A stretch of DNA of 64,000 nucleotides from Methylobacterium currus (GCF_003058325.1 NZ_CP028843.1:5077001-5141000); one strand, 5' to 3'; numbered from the stretch's first letter, positions 50,315-60,932 are shown. The notes: a model not told the origin generated them from the sequence alone. Translations and numbers: made by a program.

Positions 50315-50995
50315 CTACTCCACCCCGGCCGGGGGCTTCAGCGTCGCGCCGATGCGCGAGGAGGCGATGACGGCCTGGGTGCGGCTCTCGACGCCGAGCT
50401 TCTGCAGGATCGCCGAGACATGGGCCTTCACGGTCGCCTCCGAGACGCCGAGTTCGTAGGCGATCTGCTTGTTGAGCAGCCCCTCGGACAGCATCATCAG
50501 CACCCGCACCTGCTGCGGCGTCAGGGTGGCGAGGCGGCGCATCAGGTCGGCCGTCTCCTTGTCCTCGGAGGCCGACAGCTCGATGTCCGGCGGCGACCAG
50601 TGGCCGCCGGCGAGCACCTGGCCGATCGCCTCGCCGATGCGGTCGACCTCGAGGGATTTCGGGATGAAGCCGGCGGCGCCGAAATCGAGGGCGCGGCGGA
50701 TCACCACCGGGTCCTCGTTGGCCGACACGATCACCACGGGAATCGCCGGATGCTGCGCCCGCAGGTAGATCAGCCCGGAGAAGCCCTGCACCCCCGGCAT
50801 GGTCAGGTCGAGGAGCACGAGGTCGATCTCGGGCTCCTGGTCGAGGATCGCCGTCAGCGGCTCGAGCCCGCTCGCCTCGATGATCCGGGCGCCGGGCATG
50901 ATCGCCGTCACGGCGCCGCGCAGGGCACCGCGAAAGAGCGGGTGGTCGTCCGCGACGACGATGGTGGTCTCGGAACCCAACGCACTCCCCGCCAC
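50315..50995 (-). CDS. NarL/FixJ-type response regulator (orphan)
   Basis: This is a 226-residue regulator. The receiver domain has phospho-acceptor Asp63 in LVLLDLTMPG, with conserved acidic residues in VVADDHP and the switch Lys in FIPKS. The C-terminal LuxR helix-turn-helix is TPQQVRVLMMLSEGLLNKQIAYELGVSEATVKAHVSAIL. No histidine kinase is adjacent, so the partner is elsewhere. The GTG start has AAGGAG about 10 bases upstream. It is convergent with fruA; no functional link with the PTS is implied. Confidence 0.9.
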   Translation of the reverse strand: MAGSALGSETTIVVADDHPLFRGALRGAVTAIMPGARIIEASGLEPLTAILDQEPEIDLVLLDLTMPGVQGFSGLIYLRAQHPAIPVVIVSANEDPVVIRRALDFGAAGFIPKSLEVDRIGEAIGQVLAGGHWSPPDIELSASEDKETADLMRRLATLTPQQVRVLMMLSEGLLNKQIAYELGVSEATVKAHVSAILQKLGVESRTQAVIASSRIGATLKPPAGVE

Positions 50996-51198
50996 GGCAC
51001 CCGCGCTCCTTGGCGCTTCTCGGCCTACTTCTTTTGTCTCTATAGCTTTTTTGGCCGGCTTGAAACCGGAGCGTGTGCGCTATCCACGCCGGCGGGGTGG
51101 CCGGCCGAGTGCGTAGGACGGGCCGGGCCGGCGGCTCCCTCGCTCCCGTCGCCCGGAACCGCGGGCAGCGTCCGCGGGCGGCGCGGTCGGGCGCTCGC

Positions 51199-51465
51199 CT
51201 AATCGAGCGCGCCGGTGAGCGCGGCCGCGACGGGCTCGACATAGCCCCGCGCAACCAGATCGGGGCGAGGCGCGGCCGGGGCGGCCGGGACCGGCTGGGG
51301 CGTCGTGGTCAGTTCCGCCCGGGGGCGCAGCGCGGCGGTGTCGCGCGCCATTTCCCGCATGATGGGCGGGAAGACGGTGATCGCGGATGAACGATCCTGC
51401 GCATGGGCCGGCCAGGAACTGAGGGCGAGGAGAGAAAATGCAAAATATTTCACAATCGTGCTCAC
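51199..51465 (-). CDS. Small secreted hypothetical protein, 88 aa
   Basis: The signal peptide STIVKYFAFSLLALSSWPAHAQ is followed by a short mature region rich in Pro and Ala (TTTPQPVPAAPAAPRPDL) with no Cys or membrane segment. The GTG at 51465 follows GGAG at 7 bases and places the signal peptide at the N-terminus; a longer frame to 51525 would bury it. Family not recognised. Its upstream DNA is unusually AT-rich for this window. Confidence 0.7.
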   Translation of the reverse strand: MSTIVKYFAFSLLALSSWPAHAQDRSSAITVFPPIMREMARDTAALRPRAELTTTPQPVPAAPAAPRPDLVARGYVEPVAAALTGALD

Positions 51466-51984
51466 TGCGATCTCCGTCGATTCACGAGTTACGAGCAAAT
51501 AAGCACGAAGTTTGCTGCACCGCAATAAGAAATATTATGCATATGTTCATTCTCATTTATACTATGAATGTGCGCTGGAAAATTGCGAAATTTATCCTCA
51601 ACGATCAATATTTCGCGTAGAAAATATTGATATCAGTTCGAATAAGCCACTATCAAACTGGGGCTTGCTGCTGCCTTGGCGTGGCTCACGCAAGCCGATT
51701 GCAGAAGTGTGCGGGAGGCGCGGGGCCGACGACCTACGGCGCAAAGGCGAGTGCCAGGCGTGCTTGGCAGGACGTGCAGCAGACGCGAGATCGGATCTGG
51801 CGGGCTGCCGTCCTTCGCGAGACTCTCGCCTCGATCGCGACGTCCCGAGACCGATCGGCGACGCCGCGCTGCTTTCCCCGGACCGCCACTGCCGGGCCGC
51901 GAAACAGGCTCGTGCGGGACAGCCGCCGCCGGCGGCGCAACAGCACCGGCCGTCGAATCAGCGGCCCGCCCCCAGGCCGATGGA
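51466..51984. other. Intergenic region with AT-rich island
   Basis: No convincing gene was found. Bases 51520-51655 are strikingly AT-rich against a GC-rich background and include the 10-bp inverted repeat ATCAATATTT / AAATATTGAT (51604-51613 and 51622-51631, 8-base loop). The rest (51660-51984) is GC-rich with short open frames of poor codon quality. Confidence 0.5.
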
Positions 51985-52437
51985 TCAGGCGCCGACGAGA
52001 TGCAGCACGATCTCGCGCCGGTGCGGCCGGTCGCGGTGCTCGATCAGGTAGACCCCCTGCCAGGTGCCGAGCGCCAGCCGCCCGTCGACCAGGGGGATCG
52101 TCAGCGCGGCGTCGGTGAGCAGGGTGCGGATATGGGCGGGCATGTCGTCCGGCCCCTCGATGCCGTGGACGTAACCGGCGTTCCGCGGCGCCAGCCGGTC
52201 GAGGGCGGTCATCAGGTCGGTGCGCACGTCCGGATCGGCATTCTCCTGGATCGTCAGCGAGGCCGAGGTGTGGCGGCAGAACACCGTGAGCAGCCCGTGG
52301 CGCAAGGCCGCCTCGCGGACGAAGCCCGCGACCGCGTCGGTGATCTCGGTGAAGCCCTGCCCCTTCGTGTCGACCACGAGGCGCCCGGTGGCCTGGCGGG
52401 CGAGCGCTCCCTGGGCGATCATCTCGACGCGTCTCAT
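51985..52437 (-). CDS. yjbQ: YjbQ/UPF0047 family protein
   Basis: This 150-residue single-domain beta protein belongs to the UPF0047 group, annotated in related genomes as secondary thiamine-phosphate synthase. It contains VFCRHTSASLTIQENADPDV and the C-terminal GTWQGVYLIEHRDRPHRREI, the family's conserved His/Glu metal-site segments. The start overlaps the ligase stop by 4 bp (ATGA), so it is coupled as the third gene of the exonuclease-ligase unit. Why a thiamine-type protein travels with a ligase is unknown. Confidence 0.9.
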   Translation of the reverse strand: MRRVEMIAQGALARQATGRLVVDTKGQGFTEITDAVAGFVREAALRHGLLTVFCRHTSASLTIQENADPDVRTDLMTALDRLAPRNAGYVHGIEGPDDMPAHIRTLLTDAALTIPLVDGRLALGTWQGVYLIEHRDRPHRREIVLHLVGA

Positions 52438-54128
52438 TCGGCGATCTCCCGTCCGGGGTGCACTTCCTTTTCGCCGCGGGCCAGGATGCGCTCCAGCGCC
52501 TCGATCCGGTCGGCCTCGCCCGGCGGCTTGTCCCAGCGGATGCGGCTGACGCGGGGAAAGCGCATCGCCACGCCGGACTTGTGCCGGGTCGAGCGCTGCA
52601 CGCCCTCGAAGGCGATCTCCAGCACCAGCCCCTTCGTCACGCCGTACTCCACCTCCCGCACCGGGCCGAAGCGCTTGGTGGTGTGGTTGCGGACGTAGCG
52701 GTCGAGCTTGGCCAGTTCCTCGTCGGTGAAGCCGTGATAGGCCTTGCCCACCGGCACCAGCTCCTCGGCCCCGTCCGGCGCCTCGCGCCAGACCCCGAAC
52801 GTGTAGTCGGAGTAGAACGACGAGCGTTTGCCGTGGCCGCGCTGGGCGTACATCATCACGGCGTCGACGAGGTAGGGCTCGCGCTTCCACTTCCACCACG
52901 GGCCCTTGGGCCGGCCGGGCTGGTAGGGGCTGGTGAGGCGCTTGAGCATCACGCCCTCGATCGCGTCCGCATCCGGCCCGGCGCCGACCGAGGCCGGATC
53001 GGCCCGGGCCGCGGCCAGGGCCGGCCAGTCGGCGAAGGGAACGACGGGCGAGAGGTCGATGCGGGCATGGTCGAGCCCGGCGACGAAACGCTCCAGCCGG
53101 GCCCGGCGCTCGGAAAAGCCCAAGGGCCGCAGGTCCTCCCCCTCCTCGGCGAGGAGGTCGTAGGCGCGGACATGGGCGGGGAAGTCCTGGAGGAGCTTCG
53201 GCGTCACCGCCTTCCGGTTGAGGCGCTGCTGGAGCACGTTGAAGCTCTGCACCCGGCCCTCGCGCAGGATCAGCAATTCACCATCGAGGGAACCCGAGAA
53301 GGTGATCGCCTCGGCGAGGTCCGGGAAGGCGCCGGAAATGTCCTCGCCGGTGCGCGAATAGATCTTCTGGACCTGGCGGCCGTCGCGGTCGTGCCCGCCG
53401 GCGAGCTGGACCCGGATGCCGTCCCACTTCCACTCGGCCGAGAACGCCTCCGGGTCGAGCTTGTCGAGGTCCGCCTCCTCCTCGATCGGGTGCGAGAGCA
53501 TGGCGGGACGGAACGGCGCCGGGTTGACCGATTCGGGCGGGCCGGACCGGCCCTCGACCCAGGCGAACAGCTCGGGATACGGCGCGGCGAGCCCGTGCCA
53601 GACCTCCTCGACCGCATCGGCCTCGTGCCCGCCGAGGCTCGCCACAGCGGTCTTGGCGAGCCGCGCCGAGACGCCGACCCGGAGTTCCCCGGTGATGAGC
53701 TTGAGGAGCGCCCAGCGCCCGGTCTCGTCGAGGGCGTCGAGCCAGGCGGCGAGCCGCGCCGGCAGCTCGCCCTTGCCGATCGTGCCCAAGGCCTCGACCA
53801 CCTCGGACAGGGTGGGTACCGGCGGGTTGTTGTGGCCCGGGCCCGGCTCGTCCCCTCGTCCCGGCCAGATCAGGGCGGTGGCCTCGGCGAGGTCGCCGAC
53901 GTAGTTGTGCGACATCCGAAAGAGCACCGGATCGACCCGCTCCTCGACGAGGCCGCGGATCAGGCCGGGCTTGGCCTCGCGGAAGCTGAGCGAGCCGGTC
54001 ATGGCGGCGAGCGCGTAGCCGCGGTCCGGATCGGCGGTATGGCGAAAGAAGTCCTGGAGCAGGCGCAGCTTGGCGTTGCGGCGCGGCTCGTAGGCGAGGC
54101 GGTCGAGGAGATGGGCGAAGTCGTTCAC
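52434..54128 (-). CDS. ATP-dependent DNA ligase (LigB/Lhr-associated type)
   Basis: This is a 564-residue ligase. The N-terminal DNA-binding domain (about 1-205) precedes the nucleotidyltransferase domain with catalytic Lys234 in AEWKWDGIRVQ, motif III SLDGELLI and motif V region PWWKWKREPYLVDAV. The OB-fold ends near MRFPRVSRIRWDKPP. It lacks the LigD nuclease and polymerase domains, so it is not the NHEJ LigD. The GTG start at 54128 overlaps the exonuclease stop (GTGA). In many bacteria this ligase is encoded with the MBL exonuclease and the Lhr helicase in a DNA-damage operon; lhr is absent here. Confidence 0.93.
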   Translation of the reverse strand: MNDFAHLLDRLAYEPRRNAKLRLLQDFFRHTADPDRGYALAAMTGSLSFREAKPGLIRGLVEERVDPVLFRMSHNYVGDLAEATALIWPGRGDEPGPGHNNPPVPTLSEVVEALGTIGKGELPARLAAWLDALDETGRWALLKLITGELRVGVSARLAKTAVASLGGHEADAVEEVWHGLAAPYPELFAWVEGRSGPPESVNPAPFRPAMLSHPIEEEADLDKLDPEAFSAEWKWDGIRVQLAGGHDRDGRQVQKIYSRTGEDISGAFPDLAEAITFSGSLDGELLILREGRVQSFNVLQQRLNRKAVTPKLLQDFPAHVRAYDLLAEEGEDLRPLGFSERRARLERFVAGLDHARIDLSPVVPFADWPALAAARADPASVGAGPDADAIEGVMLKRLTSPYQPGRPKGPWWKWKREPYLVDAVMMYAQRGHGKRSSFYSDYTFGVWREAPDGAEELVPVGKAYHGFTDEELAKLDRYVRNHTTKRFGPVREVEYGVTKGLVLEIAFEGVQRSTRHKSGVAMRFPRVSRIRWDKPPGEADRIEALERILARGEKEVHPGREIAE

Positions 54129-55204
54129 GCGGCCGTCTCCGCACCTTGGCTCCCGGCGTCCTGGGGGCTCCCCGCTTCCCGGGGCTCCGGCTCGGCCTCG
54201 CCCTCGTCGCCATAGCCCAGCATGTGCAGGGGCTTGGCGCGGATGCCTTGGGTGCCGCACCAATGCACCAGGGCGTCCTCCTGGCCGTGGGTGACCCAGA
54301 CTTCCCCGGCGCCGGTCTCCTGGATGGTGCGGCAGAGGTCGTCCCAATCCGAGTGGTCGGAGATGACGAGCGGCAGCTCGACGCCCTTCTGGCGGGCGCG
54401 GGCCCGCACCCGCATCCAGCCCGAGGCGAAGCCGGTGACCGGATCGGGAAACTTGCGCGACCATAGATCCTGGATGGCGGAGGGCGGGCAGATCACGATC
54501 TTGCCCCCGAGCTTCGGCCGCTCCGCCGCCACGACCTTGATCGTCTCGCCGAGCGGCACGCCCTCGCGGCGGTACAGCTCGGTCAGCTTCTCCATCGCGC
54601 CGTGCAGGTAGATCGGGTCGGAAAAACCCTCCTCGCGCAGGAGCGCCATCACCCGCTGCGCCTTGCCGAGTGCGTAGGCGCCGACGATGTGGGTGCGCTC
54701 GGGAAAGAGCCGCACCGAATCGAGCAGCTTGCGCACCTCGTCCCGCGCCACCGGATGGCGGAAGACCGGCAGGCCGAAGGTGGCCTCGGTGATGAACACG
54801 TCGCAGGGCACGACCTCGAAGGGAAGGCAGGTCGGGTCGCGCGCCCGCTTGTAGTCGCCCGAATTGACGATCCGGCAGCCGCCCTGCTCGATCGCGATCT
54901 GGGCCGAGCCGAGGACGTGGCCGGCGGGGTGGAAGCGCACCGTGACGTCGTTGAGCCGGATCGCCTCGCCGAGCCGCGCCTCCTGGCGGGTCCGGCAAAA
55001 GTCCTCGCCGTAGCGCACCGCCATGATGCGCAGGGTCTCGGGCGTCGCCAGCACGGCGCCGTGGCCCGCCCGGGCGTGATCGGCATGGCCGTGGGTGATG
55101 AGCGCGCGCGGCACCGGGCGGACCGGATCGACGTGGAAATCGCCCGGCGGGCAGTACAGCCCCTCGCGGGTCAGGGTGAGCAGATCGGTGGGGCGCGACG
55201 GCAT
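54125..55204 (-). CDS. Ligase-associated metallo-beta-lactamase-fold DNA exonuclease
   Basis: This is a 359-residue MBL-fold nuclease of the CPSF/SNM1-like branch. The metal-binding HGHADHARAGHG motif is followed by the later conserved HPAGHVLGSAQI, NSGDYKRARDPT and VISDHSDWDDL segments. The C-terminal 25 residues are Glu/Gly-rich and probably disordered. It is the first gene of the exonuclease-ligase-YjbQ unit and ends inside the ligase start codon. The family is described as ligase-associated DNA damage response exonuclease; it is divergent from a methyltransferase gene. Confidence 0.92.
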   Translation of the reverse strand: MPSRPTDLLTLTREGLYCPPGDFHVDPVRPVPRALITHGHADHARAGHGAVLATPETLRIMAVRYGEDFCRTRQEARLGEAIRLNDVTVRFHPAGHVLGSAQIAIEQGGCRIVNSGDYKRARDPTCLPFEVVPCDVFITEATFGLPVFRHPVARDEVRKLLDSVRLFPERTHIVGAYALGKAQRVMALLREEGFSDPIYLHGAMEKLTELYRREGVPLGETIKVVAAERPKLGGKIVICPPSAIQDLWSRKFPDPVTGFASGWMRVRARARQKGVELPLVISDHSDWDDLCRTIQETGAGEVWVTHGQEDALVHWCGTQGIRAKPLHMLGYGDEGEAEPEPREAGSPQDAGSQGAETAA

Positions 55205-55296
55205 CGATCCTCGTGAACGGTGAAGCCTCTTCCCGGGCGCGGGGCTGGGTATATAGGCGGCCCGTCCCGTCCGTCCCCTCCCCCCGGAATCCCCTG

Positions 55297-56217
55297 ATGC
55301 CCCCGCCCGTCCGCTCCTCCGGCGACCTCCTCGCCGACCGCCGCTACGCCTGGGCCGAGGCCGCCCTGGCCGAGGGCGACGCGGGCGCCGCCGCCGACCT
55401 TGCCGCCCAGGTGCTCGAACGCGCGCCCGGCTACGGCCCGGCCTGGCTGCTGCTCGGCCGCGCCCGCGCCGCCGATCCGGCCTCGCGGGCGGACGCCGCG
55501 GAGGCGTTCCGGGCCGCCCTCGCCCTCGATCCGGAGGATGCTCTGGGCGCCCGCCTGCATCTGGCGGAGCTCGGCGAAGCGGCCGGGGAGGCGATCTCGC
55601 CGGCCTATATCCGGGCGCTGTTCGACGGCTATGCCGGCCGCTTCGAGCGCCATCTGGTCGAAGGTCTCGGCTATTGCGGCCCGGCGCTGATCCGGGCGGC
55701 CCTGGAGCGCCTGCGCGGACCGGAGGCGTTCTTTCCGCGGATCCTCGATCTCGGCTGCGGCACCGGCCTGATGGCCCGGGCCCTCGACGGGATCGCCGGC
55801 ACGCTCGCCGGCATCGACCTCTCGCCCGGGATGCTGGCGGAGGCCCGGCGCACCGGCCTCTACGCCCGCCTGCACGAGGGCGATGTGCGGGACGTCTTGC
55901 TTGCCGAGCCGCCGGAGAGCGCCGACCTCGCGGTGGCGGCCGACGTGTTCATCTACCTGCGCGAGATCGGCCCGGTGCTGAGGGACACCGCCCGGGTGCT
56001 GGCTCCCGGCGGCCTGTTCGCCTTCACGGTGCAGGGGCATCCGGGCGAGCGCAGCACCGTCCTCGGGGCGGATGGGCGCTACGCCCACGGGGTCGCGAGC
56101 GTGCGGGAGGATGCGGCGGCGGCGGGATTGGCGGTCGCGCTCGTGGAGCCGGCGGAGATCCGGCGACAGAACGGCGTGGGCGTGCCAGGGTGGCTGGTGG
56201 TGCTGGCGCGAGAATGA
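55297..56217 (+). CDS. TPR-containing class I SAM-dependent methyltransferase
   Basis: This is a 306-residue protein. The first 110 residues are helical TPR-like repeats (GAAADLAAQVLERAPGYGPAWLLLG, AFRAALALDPEDALGARLHLAE). The rest is a Rossmann methyltransferase with the SAM motif I ILDLGCGTGLM, followed by GIDLSPGMLAEA and LRDTARVLAPGGLFAF. The substrate is unknown; related TPR-methyltransferases act on proteins or small metabolites. The ATG at 55297 is chosen as the start of the TPR region; the ribosome site is weak. Divergent from the exonuclease gene. Confidence 0.85.
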   Translation: MPPPVRSSGDLLADRRYAWAEAALAEGDAGAAADLAAQVLERAPGYGPAWLLLGRARAADPASRADAAEAFRAALALDPEDALGARLHLAELGEAAGEAISPAYIRALFDGYAGRFERHLVEGLGYCGPALIRAALERLRGPEAFFPRILDLGCGTGLMARALDGIAGTLAGIDLSPGMLAEARRTGLYARLHEGDVRDVLLAEPPESADLAVAADVFIYLREIGPVLRDTARVLAPGGLFAFTVQGHPGERSTVLGADGRYAHGVASVREDAAAAGLAVALVEPAEIRRQNGVGVPGWLVVLARE

Positions 56218-56395
56218 CGACGCGGAGCACGAACGAGATTCGCGCTCCCCAAGCTGCTCGTCTCCATCCTATCCGCGACCTGATCGCGAGGTGCCGCGCA
56301 GCAGCCTCGAAGGCGGCCTCCGGCGAACCCGCAGATGTCTGAAGGCCTCCCTCGAGGCTCCGCGACCTGCGATCGCGCGGTCTTCGATCGCCAAA

Positions 56396-56410
56396 ACCTC
56401 AGGATGAGGT
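56396..56410. repeat. ACCTCAGGATGAGGT palindrome, second copy
   Basis: Identical over 15 bases to the centre of the hairpin at 48396-48432; here the longer flanking arms are not preserved. Confidence 0.6.
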
Positions 56411-56461
56411 CGGGTAGGATGAACCCGTCCCCGCTGATCGTCAGATCAGGTCGCTCGGGTT

Positions 56462-56707
56462 TCAGCGCCGCCTTGCATCCCCCGACGCCTCGGACATCAG
56501 CCGGCCGAGGCTGCGCTGGTCGAGGCGGGCGGGTGCAGCCTCGGTCTTGCGAGCCGCAATGGCGCCGGTGGTGGCCGGATCGATCGCCGCCGCGAGGGCC
56601 GGGCTCGGCGCCCGGTCCTTGTCGCGCAGGGCGATCCAGTTCGCGGCCGTGGTCAGCGCGGCGATCGCGATGATGACTTTGATTCCGCCGGTGAGGAGGC
56701 GCCACAT
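56462..56707 (-). CDS. Small membrane-anchored hypothetical protein, 81 aa
   Basis: A single N-terminal hydrophobic segment (LLTGGIKVIIAIAALTTAANWIAL) is followed by a polar Ala-rich tail (AAAIDPATTGAIAARKTEAAPA). It is probably a membrane-anchored or secreted small protein. The ATG at 56707 has only a weak ribosome site. No family recognised; convergent with the methyltransferase gene. Confidence 0.55.
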   Translation of the reverse strand: MWRLLTGGIKVIIAIAALTTAANWIALRDKDRAPSPALAAAIDPATTGAIAARKTEAAPARLDQRSLGRLMSEASGDARRR

Positions 56708-57177
56708 GGCTGGTCGGGACCCACGATCTCGCCGGGCCGCCGATCCGGCCCGTCCCGCTAGTCTTGGGCCACAATGCTTAACGCGCGGCCCCTCGCAGCT
56801 GATCTCAGGACGTCCCACAACGGGAGCCTCGGGCCGCCAAGACGACGGGAGCCGACGAGCGGAGTCCGACGAGTCGTCGGAAACTCTGGTGGGCCATGCG
56901 CCAGGGTCGCGGTTCCTGTTCCCCGAACCCGTGACGCTCCTGCGACTGCTCGGCCCACTGAGCCTCACAGGAATGGGTTGCAGAGAACTGGTCCGCCCCA
57001 CCCCGTCATCGCCGACCTCTTTGCCGCACAGCCCGGATGGGTTCCGGAAGCCTCCGGGCGCGCCGGCATCGAGGACGGCCCGTGTAAGCCAGACCGGGGC
57101 CGCGGGGCAACCGGAATGGGGCCTCCGCGCTTGCGTCTAAACGCGCCGGCCGGAAAGCTTGACCGCGCTCACGAAAA
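56708..57177. other. Intergenic region, no supported gene
   Basis: This stretch of 470 bases has short open frames only, with poor codon structure in both directions. It contains a few short inverted motifs but nothing matching a known RNA or element that I can support. Confidence 0.45.
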
Positions 57178-57203
57178 ACCCGGCGGGCACGGGCCCGCCG
57201 GGT
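57178..57203 (-). terminator. Terminator of the aminotransferase gene
   Basis: A perfect 11-bp stem (ACCCGGCGGGC and complement) with an ACGG loop is followed on the minus strand by TTTTCG. It lies 30 bases after the gene's stop. Confidence 0.8.
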
Positions 57204-57232
57204 CGAATCAGGCACTCGGCCGTGAGGCCGGG

Positions 57233-58693
<1,461 letters not shown>

Positions 58694-58712
58694 TCAGTCG
58701 GAACCGGCGGCG

Positions 58713-59858
58713 ATGGGCGAGGCGGAACGCGTGCAAAGGGCGAGCGAGGAGATCGGCCTTGCGGTCGACCACGCCGCCTGCGATCCCACGGCCTGGGATG
58801 CCGTGATGGCGGAGATCGGCCGCCTCCTGCCCGGGGTGCTGCCGGCGCTCCAGGTCGTCGACGCGACCGCCGGGACCGGCCTGCCCCTGGTCCAATGGGG
58901 CTGGGACCCCGGCGTCATCGCGGCCTACGAGGCGCATTACGGCGCCGTGAACCCGTGGCTCTCCGTGGTCCTGTCGACGCCCACGATGGTGTCGATGCAT
59001 TCCGAGGAGCGGATGCCGGTCTCGGCCCTGCGCCGCACCGAATTCTACAATGACTGGCTGTCGCGCCTCGGCGGCATGACGGCGTCGAGCGGGATCAAGC
59101 TCATCGACGCCGACGGCCGCCTGGCGGTGCTGAACCTGCAGCACGACCTCGCCCGGGCGACGCGCGAGCACCGCCGGCTCGCCGGCGTGATGGAGCGGAT
59201 CGGGCCGCGGATGCGCCGGGCGATCGAGACCAACCGGGCCTGCTTCTCGGCCAGCGCCGCCTTCGCGGCCGGGGAGACGTTGCTCGAGCGGGTGGCGGAC
59301 CCGGCCTTCGTGGTGACGCGGGACCTGCGCCTCGTCGAGGCGAGCCGCGCCGGCCAGGCCCTCCTGGACGCGGGCGAGTTGCTGCGGGTCGGCGCCCTCG
59401 ACCGGATCCATGTGCGCGACCCGCGCCTCGCCGGGGCGATGGCCCGCGAGGCGGCCCTCGCCTGCGGCGATGGTCTGGCCCCGGGAAGCATGCCGGGGCC
59501 GGTGCGGGTCGGCGCGGAGGCCTGGCAGGTCACCGCGATCGGCCTGCGCCAGGACCTGCGTGGCGTCCTCGGGATGGCGCGCCTGCTCGCGCCGGACCAG
59601 CTCGCCCTCCTGGTGCTGCGCCGGACCGCCGCCGAGGACGGCGGGCAGGACCGCCTGGCCGCGTTCGGGCTCTCCCCGGCGGAGGTGCGGCTCGCCCTGA
59701 TGATGGACGGGTCGCGCTCCCTGGTCCAGGCCGCCGAGAGCCTCGGCATCCGCCACGAGACCGCACGCTCGCAGCTGCGCCAGGTCTTCGCCAAGCTCGG
59801 GGTGTCGCGGCAATCCGAGCTCGCGGTGTTCATCCTCCGGCTCAGGCAGGGCGCCTGA
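58713..59858 (+). CDS. LuxR-type helix-turn-helix regulator
   Basis: This is a 381-residue protein. The N-terminal two thirds (about 1-310) is a PAS/GAF-like sensor region without a recognisable catalytic motif. The C-terminal LuxR helix-turn-helix is LSPAEVRLALMMDGSRSLVQAAESLGIRHETARSQLRQVFAKLG. Such long single-component LuxR regulators are common in Methylobacteriaceae; the ligand is unknown. The ATG at 58713 is chosen over upstream starts because the domain begins here. Divergent from aspC across 277 bp. Confidence 0.8.
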   Translation: MGEAERVQRASEEIGLAVDHAACDPTAWDAVMAEIGRLLPGVLPALQVVDATAGTGLPLVQWGWDPGVIAAYEAHYGAVNPWLSVVLSTPTMVSMHSEERMPVSALRRTEFYNDWLSRLGGMTASSGIKLIDADGRLAVLNLQHDLARATREHRRLAGVMERIGPRMRRAIETNRACFSASAAFAAGETLLERVADPAFVVTRDLRLVEASRAGQALLDAGELLRVGALDRIHVRDPRLAGAMAREAALACGDGLAPGSMPGPVRVGAEAWQVTAIGLRQDLRGVLGMARLLAPDQLALLVLRRTAAEDGGQDRLAAFGLSPAEVRLALMMDGSRSLVQAAESLGIRHETARSQLRQVFAKLGVSRQSELAVFILRLRQGA

Positions 59859-59878
59859 GCCGGCCATTCAGCTGCGCG

Positions 59879-60772
59879 TCAGCCCGGGATCACGTCCACG
59901 ATCTCGTAGGTGTCGGGATCGATGATGACGATGTCGTCCTGCACCAGCACGTAGCGGAAGCCCCGATAGGCCGGCACCAGGGTGAGGATCGCCGGAGGCA
60001 GGGTATGCAGCGTCACCGAGCGCGGCACCGCGGTCCCGACATTGAGGCTGAAATTGACGTTCGTCACCGGCCGCACGCCGGAGCGCACGATGGTCTGGCG
60101 GAACTCGGTGCGCTTCGTGGTGTCGAGGCGCGAGACGGCGCCCCGGGCCTCCGACCGGCCGCCGCGCTCGGCACCCCGCTCGGCCCCGCCGCGCTCGCCC
60201 CTCTCGGCGCCACGCTCGCCGCGCTCGCCACGGTCCGTGCCACGCTCACCGCGTTCCGCGCCCCGCTCCCCGCGCTCGCCTCTCTCTCCGCCACGTTCAG
60301 CGCCGCCGCGCTCACCCTGCTCGGCTCCACGTCCGCCGCGCTCGCCCTGCTCGGCCCCGCGCCCGCCGGTGCCCGGCTGCGCTCCCTCGCCGCCGGCGCG
60401 GCCACCGGCGGCACCCGGCTGCTGGCCCGCGCCGCCCGCCGGCCCGGCACCGCCGCCGGGCTGGGTCGCACCGGCACCGCCGCGGGGACCGGCCGCACCG
60501 CCCGCCCCGCCGCCGCCGGCCCCCATGCCCGCGCCGCCGGCCCCCGTGCCCGCGCCACCGGCACCACCGCCCGCGCCACCGCCGGCACCGCCCATGCCCG
60601 CTCCGCCGCCGGCACCACCGGCACCGCCGCCCGCGGCCCCGCCGGCCGCACCCCCGGCGCCACCGCCCGCACCACCAGCGCCGCCCTGCGCGAACGCCGT
60701 GGCCGCGCCGAGCACCAGCACCGCAGCCGTCATCGTTCCGCGAAGCACCTTGCCGCGACTCAGCTTGCTCAT
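59879..60772 (-). CDS. Exported Gly/Arg-rich protein with C-terminal DUF1236
   Basis: This is a 297-residue secreted protein. A signal peptide ends at TAFAQ (about residue 29). It is followed by an extreme low-complexity region: GGAGG-type repeats (30-125), then ERG/GERGE-type charged repeats (130-210). The C-terminal about 80 residues (TTKRTEFRQTIVRSG ... DTYEIVDVIPG) are the DUF1236 domain, predicted to lie in the envelope. GGGAGAGG lies before the ATG. The repeat length is likely to vary between strains. Confidence 0.85.
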   Translation of the reverse strand: MSKLSRGKVLRGTMTAAVLVLGAATAFAQGGAGGAGGGAGGAAGGAAGGGAGGAGGGAGMGGAGGGAGGGAGGAGTGAGGAGMGAGGGGAGGAAGPRGGAGATQPGGGAGPAGGAGQQPGAAGGRAGGEGAQPGTGGRGAEQGERGGRGAEQGERGGAERGGERGERGERGAERGERGTDRGERGERGAERGERGGAERGAERGGRSEARGAVSRLDTTKRTEFRQTIVRSGVRPVTNVNFSLNVGTAVPRSVTLHTLPPAILTLVPAYRGFRYVLVQDDIVIIDPDTYEIVDVIPG

Positions 60773-60932
60773 GAACCCTCTCCCGGCACCGCACCCGCGC
60801 GGCCGAGGGCGCGGGTTGCTGGAGTGCCGGGCCGCAACGGAGAGGTGTGGGAAATGGTTCCGCGTCGCGCCCGCTCCCCGGGCTCGCGAGCCCGGGGAGC
60901 GGGCGCCGGGTCGCGGCGGGCGCCCTGTCCCG

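Noticed and set aside
51438..51620. A 60-codon plus-strand open frame in the AT-rich island
   Set aside because: No ribosome site, it overlaps the start of a better-supported minus-strand secreted protein gene, and its codon use is random.
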